A stretch of 11,592 bases of DNA. Source: Gammaproteobacteria bacterium. Its GTDB lineage: Bacteria > Pseudomonadota > Gammaproteobacteria > Steroidobacterales > Steroidobacteraceae. How positions within the stretch are numbered: position 1 is the first letter of the stretch; every line of letters begins with the position of its first letter. The notes beneath the pieces are model-generated. The model was not told where the DNA came from, searched no databases, and saw only the letters and a program-made list of their open reading frames with translations. Of this stretch, positions 1-6,308 are shown one piece after another. The stretch covers positions 1-11,592 of the forward strand of contig VBNP01000102.1 of assembly GCA_005877965.1 (NCBI GenBank). The letters run 5' to 3'. The position numbers were made by a program, and so were the translations under genes.

Positions 1-2658
1 ACGGCGTGCGGGCGCAAACTGGAGCGGCATGGGGCGCTCGCGGGCAGCGACTTCCCAGAAGGCGAGATACCGGTTGCCGCTCAGGCAAGCCAACGCTCCG
101 GCCGCGGCCAGAGCCTCGAGGTCGCCGCGGTCGAGCGCCGCGCGGGCGGCCAGATCCGACACGCTCGCAAAGGGCCGCTGGGTGCGCGCCGCGAGCAGCC
201 GCATCACACCCGCCTGTGACAGGGATTTCACCAGCCGCATGCCAAGCCGCAGCGCCGGTTCCCCGTCGCCGCGCCGCTCGAGCGTCGCGTCCCATTCGCT
301 CACGCAGGCATCCACCGCCCGCACCTCGACGCCGTGGGCGCGCGCGTCGCGCACCAGCTGCGCCGGCGCATAGAACCCCATGGGCTGACTGTTGAGCAGC
401 GCGCAGGTGAAGGCCGCGGGCTCGTAGCACTTGAGCCAGGCGGAGTCGTACACCAGCAGCGCGAAGCTTGCCGCGTGCGAGAGCGGGAAGCCGTATTCGC
501 CGAAGCCGAGCATCTGCTGGTAGATGCGCTGCGCGAACTCCTGCGGATAGCCGTTGGCGTGCATCCCCTCGAGCAGCCGCTCGCGAAACGGATCGAGCCC
601 CCCGGTCCTCTTCCAGGCGCCCATCGCGCGGCGCAGCGCGTCCGCCTCCCCCGGGGAGAAGCCCGCCGCCACGATCGCAATCTTCATCACCTGCTCCTGG
701 AAGATCGGCACGCCGAGGGTACGCTGCAGCACCTCGCGTACCTCTTCACTCGGATACTCCACGGGCTCCGCGCCGCAGCGGCGTCGCAGATACGGGTGCA
801 CCATGTCGCCCTGGATGGGGCCCGGGCGCACGATCGCCACCTCGATGACGAGATCGTCGTAACTGCGCGGCTTCAGGCGCGGCAGCATGGCCATCTGGGC
901 GCGCGACTCGATCTGGAACACGCCGATGGTGTCGGCGCGCGAGATCATGTCGTAAACCTTCGGATCCTCGGCGGGCAGCTGCCCGAGCGCGTGACGGCTG
1001 CGGCGGTAGTCGTTGACGAGCGTGAAGGCGCGCTTGAGCGCCGTCAGCATCCCCAGCGCCAGCAGATCCACTTTCAGCAGCCCCAGATCGTTGAGGTCGT
1101 CCTTATCCCACTGCACCACGGTGCGCTCGGGCATGGCCGCGTTCTCGATGGGCACCAGCTCCTCGAGCAGTCCTTCGCAGATCACGAAGCCGCCGACGTG
1201 CTGGGACAGGTGGCGGGGAAAGCCGGGGAAGCTCACCAGCTCGTTCGCCAGCGGCAGCAGTCGTGCGAGCCAGGGACTGGCTGGATCGAAACCTGCGTCG
1301 CGTACGCGTTGCGGGATCGCCGCGCTCCCATCCCACCATTGCATGACTTTCGCGAGCCGGCCGCTCTCGGCGGCGCCGAGACCAAACACCCGGGCGAGGT
1401 CGCGCAGCGCACTGCGCGGCCGGTACATGATGACCGTGGCGGCGAGCGCGGCGCGTTCGCGACCGTACTTGCGGTAGACGTACTGCAGCACCTCCTCGCG
1501 CCGCTCGTGCTCGAAATCGATGTCGATGTCGGGCGACTCGTTGCGCTCGCGCGAGATGAAGCGCTCGAACAGCAGCGTCACGCCCAGGCAATAACACACG
1601 CGTGAATTGGCGGCGGAACCCCTGCCCTGGCACAGAATCCCCTGGCGGCGCGCGTAGGCGACGATGTCCTGCACGGTGAGGAAGTAAGGCTCGTAGCGCA
1701 GCTCGGCGATGAGCGCGAGCTCGTGCTCGATGGCATCACGCTCGCTCTGCGGCACACCGTCGGGCCAGCGCCAGCTCGCACCCTCGTACGTGAGTCGGCG
1801 CAGGTAAGAAGCCGGGGTCTCCCCCGGCGGCACGAGCTCGCGGGGATACTCATAACGCAGCTCATCGAGCGAGAAACTGCACCCCGCCGCGAGCTCCACC
1901 GTCGCCTCGAGCCACTCGCGCGGATACAGCCGCGCGAGGCGTGCGCGCTCGCGCAGATAGCGCTCGCCGTTGGCGTACAGCCGCAAGCCAGCTTCCGCGA
2001 CCGGCATCTTCAGGCGAATCGCGGTCAGGGCATCCTGCAGTCGCCGGCGCGCACGCACGTGCATGTGGACATCGCCGCTGGCGATGAGCGCCACCCCGCA
2101 CTGCGCGCCGATTTGCACCAGCGCGGCCTGACGCTCGCGATCGCCGCCCTCGCGCAGCAGCTCGACCGCAATTCTGACCTTGTCGGGGAAACGCCCGGCG
2201 AGCCAGCGCAGCTCCTCTCGCGACGGCCGTGGCGCAGGCAGCCACAGAATGAAGCACTGCTCGAGGCCCGCTGCCTCGAGCTCGGCGCGCGTGAGTGAGT
2301 ACTGTCCCTTGCCGGCCGCGCGCCGGCCGCGGGTGATGAGGCGGCACAGCCCTCCGTAGCCGCGCCGGTCGATGGCGAGCGCGACCAGCTTGAGCCCGCA
2401 GAGCAGGCGAAACTCCGAGCCGATGATGAGCTTCAGGCGCCGGTCCTTCGCCGCCATGTGCGCACGCACCACACCGGCGAGGGAGCACTCGTCGGTGATC
2501 GCGAGCGCGGCGTAGCCGAGTAAGTCCGCCTGCTCGACCAGCTCGTGCGGATGCGAGGCGCCGCGCAGGAAAGTGAAGTTGGACAGGCTATGCAGCTCCG
2601 CGTACGCAGGAGCCGCGTCTACAGAAACGCGCTCGGGTGATATCGCAGTGAGTGACAC
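1..2658 (-). CDS. dnaE2: Error-prone DNA polymerase DnaE2 (C-family), 3' end cut by the window edge
   Basis: C-family polymerase III alpha-like enzyme of the SOS mutasome. In characterised bacteria it performs error-prone translesion synthesis together with ImuA and ImuB. The frame is open from the GTG at 2658 to base 1, giving 886 codons; family members are usually a little over 1,000 residues, so the C-terminus is missing. Residues 18-60 match the DnaE2 PHP start (HSLSNFTFLRGASHP at 23-37). The palm carries PDIDIDF at 376-382, so D377 and D379 correspond to E. coli D401/D403, and D531 in LLKVDLLALG matches the third catalytic Asp (D555). An IVRPGPIQG motif follows. An in-frame TGA lies three codons upstream and no in-frame ATG follows before the PHP motif, so GTG is the best start, although no Shine-Dalgarno is visible. 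It is the last gene visible in lexA-imuA-imuB-dnaE2, 147 bp after imuB. DnaE2 is favoured over DnaE1 because of the cassette and the PHP sequence. Confidence 0.95.
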   Translation of the reverse strand, partial: MSLTAISPERVSVDAAPAYAELHSLSNFTFLRGASHPHELVEQADLLGYAALAITDECSLAGVVRAHMAAKDRRLKLIIGSEFRLLCGLKLVALAIDRRGYGGLCRLITRGRRAAGKGQYSLTRAELEAAGLEQCFILWLPAPRPSREELRWLAGRFPDKVRIAVELLREGGDRERQAALVQIGAQCGVALIASGDVHMHVRARRRLQDALTAIRLKMPVAEAGLRLYANGERYLRERARLARLYPREWLEATVELAAGCSFSLDELRYEYPRELVPPGETPASYLRRLTYEGASWRWPDGVPQSERDAIEHELALIAELRYEPYFLTVQDIVAYARRQGILCQGRGSAANSRVCYCLGVTLLFERFISRERNESPDIDIDFEHERREEVLQYVYRKYGRERAALAATVIMYRPRSALRDLARVFGLGAAESGRLAKVMQWWDGSAAIPQRVRDAGFDPASPWLARLLPLANELVSFPGFPRHLSQHVGGFVICEGLLEELVPIENAAMPERTVVQWDKDDLNDLGLLKVDLLALGMLTALKRAFTLVNDYRRSRHALGQLPAEDPKVYDMISRADTIGVFQIESRAQMAMLPRLKPRSYDDLVIEVAIVRPGPIQGDMVHPYLRRRCGAEPVEYPSEEVREVLQRTLGVPIFQEQVMKIAIVAAGFSPGEADALRRAMGAWKRTGGLDPFRERLLEGMHANGYPQEFAQRIYQQMLGFGEYGFPLSHAASFALLVYDSAWLKCYEPAAFTCALLNSQPMGFYAPAQLVRDARAHGVEVRAVDACVSEWDATLERRGDGEPALRLGMRLVKSLSQAGVMRLLAARTQRPFASVSDLAARAALDRGDLEALAAAGALACLSGNRYLAFWEVAARERPMPLQFAPARR

Positions 2659-2669
2659 GTGACGTCACG
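2658..2669. repeat. 12-bp perfect palindrome over the dnaE2 start
   Basis: CGTGACGTCACG is its own reverse complement. It overlaps the proposed GTG start codon of dnaE2 (2656-2658) and the in-frame TGA just upstream (2665-2667). It could be an operator-like site or chance; nothing else in the window shares it. Confidence 0.4.
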
Positions 2670-2684
2670 CGCGCAGACGCGAGT

Positions 2685-2778
2685 GCAAAACAGGATTTTC
2701 GGGGGCGTGCGCGCCAGGGAAGGCGCGCCCGCAGCCTACAGGGATGTACTTGCGGCGGCCCCGAAAATCCTGTTTTGC
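2685..2778. repeat. 94-bp palindromic element with 20-bp inverted ends (REP/MITE-like)
   Basis: Two perfect 20-bp inverted arms, 2685-2704 (GCAAAACAGGATTTTCGGGG) and 2759-2778, flank a 54-bp core. The core has a second short hairpin, GCGCGCC-agggaa-GGCGCGC, at about 2709-2728. It fills most of the 147-bp gap between imuB and dnaE2. There is no coding capacity, no T-run after the stem, and no clear target-site duplication at the ends. The form fits an intergenic palindromic repeat or a small non-autonomous mobile element. In the dnaE2 transcript it would fold into a long stem. That it is a multicopy family is inference. Confidence 0.7.
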
Positions 2779-2805
2779 GATCACGGATGCGCTGTGCCTC
2801 ATGCC

Positions 2806-4227
2806 TCACCCGAAAACCCCATGCAGGAACCAGCGATGAGGCGCGGCGCGCTCGCGAAACACCCACAGGCGTACGCCATGCAGGTCGATGGCGGTGTAGT
2901 AATCGCGCGAGATTTCACCGCCGTCCCACCAGCCGGTCTCGATGCGTTCCGGCTCACTCACCAGACGCAGCGGGCCGCGGCGCCGGGGCAGCCCGTCGCG
3001 CACGCTCAGCGGCCGTGGCGCGGGTAGGAGCCACAGGGGACGACGGCCGGCGGCCGCTGCATCCGCGCTGCTGCCGCCGTGCGCGCCGCGACGGCTGGCG
3101 GCGGGCGGTGGCTCGGTCAGCGCCCAGGCGTTTTCGGGCCGGTGTGCCGCAAGCCGCGTGAGGCCATGCACCGCCTCGGAACCCAGGCGTGCGCGCAGAC
3201 GCTCGATGAGTCCACAGGTCTCCTCGCCGGCGCTGCCACCGTGCTCGCCGGGTTGCCACAGACCGTTGCTGCCCGGCAGATACGGCACCAGGGCGTCGGC
3301 GCGCAGCTCGCAGGCTCGCGCCGGTTCCGGCAGGTCGAGCACGCTCAGGTGCTCGCCGAGAAGCCCGGCGAGACGCCGCACATCGGTTGCGGGAGCCGCG
3401 AGCCGCACCACGCAACGCGTCGCCGGGACATGGCGGTGCGTCAGCCGGCACTCGAGCTCCACGACGCTGCACTGGCGTGCTCTCAGGAAGGCGCCGAGAT
3501 CGGCGAACAGCGGGGCGAGCGCGGCGAGCAGCAAGGTGTGATTTTCCAGCTCGCAATCGAGCTCACGGCGGCGGCGGAAGCGCTCGGGGGCGTGAAAGGT
3601 AACGCGCGCCTCCGGCGTGCGTCCGGTGAGCGCATCGAGCATGGCGAGCTGCTCACTGCCTACGCGGCGCGCAAAACCGGCGCGCGGCAAACGCAGTGCC
3701 GCACCGATGGTGCGCACACCCATGCGCGCCAGGCGCGCCAGCGTATCCGGCGGCCAGCGCAGGCTCGCGAGCGGCAAAGGCGCCAGCTGTCCGGTGAGCT
3801 GTGCCGGATCCGTCACCGCGAGGGGCTTGCCGGCGCGGGCCGCGACCAGCGCCGCCAGAGCCGCGGGCGCGAACGCCAGCACCGGCTGCACCTGCAGACG
3901 CCGGCACTCGCTCCTGAGCGCGCCGCGCAGTCCCGCCACCCCCGCGAACAGGTGCAAGCTCCCCTGCACTTCGAGCAGCAGGCCATCCGGCGGCGCCAGG
4001 CTCACGCGCGGCGTGAACCGTTGTGCGCAGACCGCAAGCTGCTGCAGCTTTTCCGGGTTGATTCCCGGCAGATGCAGGCCGGCCCATAACTCGCCCGTCC
4101 GCCCGCCGGGAGCATGCCGGGGGGTGATGCGCAGGGGTGCAGCCCGCGGTTGGACCCCTCCTGCGTCCGCAGGCAAAGCCGACTTGCCTGCCTTGCCGGC
4201 GGTGGCTCGTAGGACGTGCAGGGACAT
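2806..4227 (-). CDS. imuB: ImuB, Y-family polymerase-like mutasome scaffold
   Basis: A 473-residue protein with the Y-family (DinB/UmuC) fold but no expected polymerase activity. In studied systems ImuB binds the beta clamp and brings DnaE2 to damaged DNA. The fold begins at ELWAGLHLPG (46-55). At the position of the DinB SxDE active-site motif it reads PPDGLLLEV (79-87), so the Glu is Gly82, and no Asp matches the first metal ligand in the N-terminal strand. A helix-hairpin-helix-like segment (LARLARMGVRTIGAALRLPR) follows, then a little-finger region and the typical ImuB C-terminus (RPLWLLPAPRPL; GPLRLVSEPERIETGWW; final FLHGVFG). A 45-residue N-terminal extension precedes the usual start, but ATG 4227 has a good GGAAAG site 7 nt upstream. 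It lies 19 bp after imuA. No obvious QLxLF-type clamp motif was recognised. Confidence 0.93.
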   Translation of the reverse strand: MSLHVLRATAGKAGKSALPADAGGVQPRAAPLRITPRHAPGGRTGELWAGLHLPGINPEKLQQLAVCAQRFTPRVSLAPPDGLLLEVQGSLHLFAGVAGLRGALRSECRRLQVQPVLAFAPAALAALVAARAGKPLAVTDPAQLTGQLAPLPLASLRWPPDTLARLARMGVRTIGAALRLPRAGFARRVGSEQLAMLDALTGRTPEARVTFHAPERFRRRRELDCELENHTLLLAALAPLFADLGAFLRARQCSVVELECRLTHRHVPATRCVVRLAAPATDVRRLAGLLGEHLSVLDLPEPARACELRADALVPYLPGSNGLWQPGEHGGSAGEETCGLIERLRARLGSEAVHGLTRLAAHRPENAWALTEPPPAASRRGAHGGSSADAAAAGRRPLWLLPAPRPLSVRDGLPRRRGPLRLVSEPERIETGWWDGGEISRDYYTAIDLHGVRLWVFRERAAPHRWFLHGVFG

Positions 4228-4246
4228 GCCGTGTCTTTCCGCAAAT

Positions 4247-4870
4247 TCAAACAGGCCAGCCGGGCCTCAAGAGATCGACCGCACCGCGCGTGGCGCCCCG
4301 GCCCTTCAAGAGCGTGATGCGCACACCTGCGCCGATCGGCTGCAGACTCAGGCGCAAAACCGCGGCCGATGCCTCGCGCGCCGCTCGCCGTGGACGAAAC
4401 AGCACGCCGAGGGTCCGGCCCCGCTCGGCGGCGAGTTGCAAGCGGCGGATTTCGCGCGCTTTCGGCTGCCGCGCCCACGCCAGGGCCACGTCACAGGCGC
4501 CCGAGCCGAGCGCCTGCTCGAGAGCCCACAGCGGACGCGCGCCACCCACCACCGCCACCCGATCGAGCGCGATGCCCTGGGCCGCGAGTGCCGGCGCAAA
4601 GGGCATCAGGGGTGGGGCGACCCACACGCACCAGCGTGCGCACCGCGCGCGCGTCAGGGCGGCGAGCGCCGGCAACAACAGGTGCAGCTCACCGCTGCCG
4701 AAACGCGAGACGAGGATCTCGATCAGACCGGTGCGCGGCCAGCCTTCACCGGGCAGGTACGCATCCAGAGCCGCAAATCCGCTGGGGAGCCCGCGCGGGT
4801 GCGCAGCGCTGCGGCCGCGCCAGATGGCCGGATGCTCGAGCAAACGAGCGAGTTTCGCATCCCGATCCAT
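4247..4870 (-). CDS. imuA: ImuA, RecA-like mutasome accessory protein
   Basis: A 207-residue ImuA-type protein (SulA/RecA-like family). It works with ImuB and DnaE2 in damage-induced mutagenesis; its exact role is less defined than theirs. Residues 27-72 show the family signature: GLPSGFAALDAYLPG, then WPRTGLIEIL and SRFGSGELHLLLPALAAL. The segment where RecA has its Walker A loop (GxxxxGKT) reads SRFGSGEL, so the Lys-Thr nucleotide-binding pair is absent, as is usual in this family. ATG 4870 lies 65 bp downstream of the lexA stop and the stop is 19 bp before imuB, so it should be co-transcribed with both. Ribosome-binding sequence is weak (GAGCAG close to the ATG). A 12-bp palindrome lies 4-15 bp upstream of the start. 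Identification rests on the signature and gene order. Confidence 0.9.
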   Translation of the reverse strand: MDRDAKLARLLEHPAIWRGRSAAHPRGLPSGFAALDAYLPGEGWPRTGLIEILVSRFGSGELHLLLPALAALTRARCARWCVWVAPPLMPFAPALAAQGIALDRVAVVGGARPLWALEQALGSGACDVALAWARQPKAREIRRLQLAAERGRTLGVLFRPRRAAREASAAVLRLSLQPIGAGVRITLLKGRGATRGAVDLLRPGWPV

Positions 4871-4873
4871 GAC

Positions 4874-4885
4874 TGCTCATGAGCA
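4874..4885. repeat. Palindrome TGCTCATGAGCA upstream of imuA
   Basis: A perfect 12-bp palindrome in the 65-bp lexA-imuA gap, just ahead of the imuA start. With its flanks it reads CTGCTCATGAGCAAACAG, a CTG-N12-CAG arrangement. That is 2 bp longer than a LexA box, so it is not called as one. Operator function is unproven. Confidence 0.3.
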
Positions 4886-4903
4886 AACAGATCTAACCTC
4901 TCG

Positions 4904-4937
4904 GAATTCCGTGTGTTGCATGCCATCACGAGAATTC
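4904..4937. other. Imperfect inverted repeat at the lexA 3' end
   Basis: GAATTC-C-GTG at 4904 and CAC-GA-GAATTC ending at 4937 can pair imperfectly around a central loop. The right arm includes part of the lexA stop codon. There is no T-run, so it is not a standard terminator. It might affect mRNA processing between lexA and imuA. Confidence 0.25.
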
Positions 4938-5559
4938 ACATGAAGCCGCTCGCGCGGCCCCGGCGCACCACACCCACCACAATGCCCTCGATGAGCAACG
5001 GCTCCTCTTTCAGATCTATCCTGATCGGCTCGAACTCGGTGTTCTCGGGCAACAGCCACACGATGGAGCCTTCCTGGCGGTAGCGTTTCACGGTGACTTC
5101 GTTCTCCAGGCGCGCCACCACGATCTGGCGGCTGCGAACTTCCGCGGTGCGGTGCACCGCGACCAGATCCCCGTCGAGGATCCCGGCATCTTTCATGCTC
5201 ATGCCGGTGACCTTCAGCAGGTAGTGCGGCCGTGGCTGAAACAAGTCCGGATCGATCTGCAGCCGCGCCTCGAAGTTCTCTTCGGCGAAAATGGGCTTGC
5301 CGGCGGCCACCCGGCCGATGAGCGGCAGCCCGATCTGCTCCCGGATGGTGTCCTTGAGCTGGATCCCCCGCGAAGTGCCGGGCACGAGCGCGATGACGCC
5401 CTTGCGGGCCAGGGCCCGCAAATGCTCCTCGGCGGCGTTGGCGGAGCGGAAGCCCAGCTCGTGCGCGATTTCGGCGCGCGTCGGCGGCATACCGGTATCG
5501 GAGATGAAGCGCTGGATCAGGCGCAGGATCTGTGTCTGGCGAGGGGTAAGGTCGGACAT
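4936..5559 (-). CDS. lexA: LexA, SOS repressor and self-cleaving protease
   Basis: A 207-residue repressor that binds SOS boxes and cleaves itself when stimulated by RecA filaments on single-stranded DNA. The N-terminal winged helix (1-70) contains PPTRAEIAHELGFRS and the recognition helix SANAAEEHLRALARKG (from S39), nearly identical to E. coli LexA; S39, N41, A42, E44 and E45 are kept. The cleavage site is A86-G87 in GRVAAGKP. Catalytic S121 (GMSMKD) and K158 (VTVKRY) correspond to E. coli S119 and K156. ATG 5559 is chosen because its product aligns with E. coli LexA from the first residue. AGGCGA lies just upstream and the LexA boxes start 10 bp away. The frame stays open further upstream, but that stretch contains the promoter. 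It heads the imuA-imuB-dnaE2 cassette and should repress itself and the operon. The C-terminal tail (RASGFM) is slightly longer than in E. coli. Confidence 0.97.
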   Translation of the reverse strand: MSDLTPRQTQILRLIQRFISDTGMPPTRAEIAHELGFRSANAAEEHLRALARKGVIALVPGTSRGIQLKDTIREQIGLPLIGRVAAGKPIFAEENFEARLQIDPDLFQPRPHYLLKVTGMSMKDAGILDGDLVAVHRTAEVRSRQIVVARLENEVTVKRYRQEGSIVWLLPENTEFEPIRIDLKEEPLLIEGIVVGVVRRGRASGFM

Positions 5560-5568
5560 TTCGCCTGC

Positions 5569-5584
5569 CTGTTTATATATACAG
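5569..5584. promoter_or_regulatory. LexA (SOS) box 1 of the lexA-imuAB-dnaE2 operon
   Basis: CTGTTTATATATACAG is a perfect CTGT-N8-ACAG box with an AT-rich centre. It ends 9 bp before the lexA start codon and lies near the predicted transcription start. The recognition helix of the encoded LexA matches E. coli LexA, which supports binding here. Confidence 0.93.
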
Positions 5585-5587
5585 CTA

Positions 5588-5603
5588 CTGTAATTATATC
5601 CAG
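5588..5603. promoter_or_regulatory. LexA (SOS) box 2 of the lexA-imuAB-dnaE2 operon
   Basis: CTGTAATTATATCCAG departs from CTGT-N8-ACAG at one position. Its start is 19 bp from that of box 1, about two helical turns, so two LexA dimers could sit side by side as at E. coli lexA. It covers the -10 element of the lexA promoter. Confidence 0.85.
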
Positions 5604-5620
5604 ATCGGCGTCCACGGCAA
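5593..5620 (-). promoter_or_regulatory. Sigma70-like promoter of lexA
   Basis: Read on the minus strand: TTGCCG (5620-5615), a 16-bp spacer, then TATAAT (5598-5593). Transcription would start near 5586, inside the tandem LexA boxes, which fits autorepression. This is the only clear promoter found for the four-gene cassette. Confidence 0.75.
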
Positions 5621-5640
5621 GAGGCCTGGCGCCCGCGCTC

Positions 5641-5657
5641 CTCACGGTTGCCGTGAG
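5641..5657. repeat. 17-bp inverted repeat CTCACGG-TTG-CCGTGAG
   Basis: A perfect 7-bp inverted repeat around TTG, just upstream of the lexA -35 element. It lies outside the predicted lexA transcript and well upstream of the lipoprotein gene, so a protein-binding site is more plausible than an RNA hairpin. No regulator is suggested by the sequence. Confidence 0.4.
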
Positions 5658-5743
5658 TGCTGCGGCCTCGCCGCACTGTCAGCCAACCCACGACGCACCG
5701 GCCGAGCTTTCCAGTGTCGACGGCTCCGCCACCGCCGCAGACA

Positions 5744-5777
5744 CACCCGCGATCTGACACTGCACCCGTGATCTAAC
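5744..5777. repeat. Imperfect direct repeat CACCCGYGATCTRAC
   Basis: CACCCGCGATCTGAC (5744-5758) and CACCCGTGATCTAAC (5763-5777) match at 13 of 15 positions and start 19 bp apart, about two helical turns. A related CGCGATCAG follows at 5781. They lie about 150 bp upstream of the lipoprotein start and could form an activator or repressor site. Confidence 0.4.
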
Positions 5778-5927
5778 TGTCGCGATCAGAAGACAAGACG
5801 GGTGTCGGAGTTGCATTCCCGTTGTAAATTTGATGCAGTTGCGCGCGGCGAACGACGGCGGAACTTGCTTACCGGAGTCGCTTCGGTTACAGGACACTCC
5901 CGAATCAACAACCCAAAGGGGACGTTT

Positions 5928-6245
5928 ATGAAGTGCGCGAGCATTGTGAAGGCGGCGGCTGCCGTAGCCGTGGCGGTTGGACTGGCGGCTTGTACGGATA
6001 TCAAGCCCCTCTCGGCGGAAGTGGCGGATCTGAAGGCTCAGCTGGCCAAGGTGCAAGGTGACGCGTCGGCGGCAAAGAGCTCCGCTGATCAGGCGAACAG
6101 CGCGGCCCAATCGGCCAACCAGGCGGCCAGTGGCGCGCAGAGCACAGCCAACCAGGCGGTGGCTGCGGCCCATGCCAGCCAGTCGTGCTGCGACGCGACC
6201 AACGAGAAGATCGACCGGATGTTCAAGCGGTCGGTTTCCAAGTAG
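5928..6245 (+). CDS. Lpp/OprI-like alanine-rich outer-membrane lipoprotein
   Basis: A 105-residue small lipoprotein. A short basic start and hydrophobic stretch (about 6-19) lead to the lipobox LAAC, with Cys22 as the predicted lipidated residue. The mature part is an Ala/Gln/Ser/Asn-rich helix with repeats of 10-11 residues (DQANSAAQSA, NQAASGAQSTA, NQAVAAAHASQ at 54-85), typical of an alanine-zipper coiled coil. The end, NEKIDRMFKRSVSK, resembles the Pseudomonas OprI and E. coli Lpp C-termini, including the terminal Lys that Lpp uses to attach to peptidoglycan. Whether it is cross-linked here is inference. Adjacent Cys87-Cys88 near the C-terminus are unexpected for this family. The start has AAAGGGG at 5914-5921. 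The gene is followed by a strong terminator and is monocistronic. A symbol is withheld because orthology to lpp or oprI cannot be settled. Confidence 0.85.
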   Translation: MKCASIVKAAAAVAVAVGLAACTDIKPLSAEVADLKAQLAKVQGDASAAKSSADQANSAAQSANQAASGAQSTANQAVAAAHASQSCCDATNEKIDRMFKRSVSK

Positions 6246-6264
6246 GAACCGGTCCCGAGAATGC

Positions 6265-6293
6265 AAACGCCGCGCGGTACGCGCGGCGTTTTT
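6265..6293 (+). terminator. Intrinsic terminator of the lipoprotein gene
   Basis: A 12-bp stem (6265-6276 with 6280-6291) and a GTA loop are followed by T residues (TTTTT at 6289-6293). It lies 19 bp after the lipoprotein stop and 15 bp from the convergent fabH stop. On the other strand the tail has only three T residues, so termination for fabH would be weaker. Confidence 0.9.
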
Positions 6294-6308
6294 CTAGCGG
6301 CCGCGGGA

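Larger units (their letters stand above)
5604..5927. other. Intergenic region between lexA and the lipoprotein gene
   Basis: No credible gene was found in these 324 bp. The reading frames here are extensions or shadows of lexA. The stretch holds a 17-bp inverted repeat, a pair of 15-bp imperfect direct repeats, and near its end the ribosome-binding site AAAGGGG (5914-5921) of the lipoprotein gene. No convincing sigma70 promoter for that gene was found; TTGCAT at 5811 and TTGCTT at 5865 have only poor -10 partners. Confidence 0.5.

Noticed and set aside
334..1605. 423-residue plus-strand reading frame opposite dnaE2
   Set aside because: It is antisense to a conserved DnaE2 region; the composition (His/Arg/Ala/Gln-rich, no family features) is typical of GC-rich shadow frames.
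2685..2778. Palindromic element as an intrinsic terminator of imuB
   Set aside because: The stem is long, but no T-run follows on the minus strand, and a functional terminator here would cut dnaE2 off from its only visible promoter.
2771..2786. LexA-like half site CTGT in the palindromic element
   Set aside because: CTGTTTTGCGATCACG lacks the ACAG half at the right spacing, so it is not an SOS box.
3079..4882. Long plus-strand frames opposite imuB and imuA (3079-4089 and 3617-4882)
   Set aside because: Arg/Ala-rich sequence with no motif, entirely opposite well-supported genes.
5560..5760. Upstream extension of lexA to 5760
   Set aside because: This would translate through the promoter and both LexA boxes; homology begins at ATG 5559.
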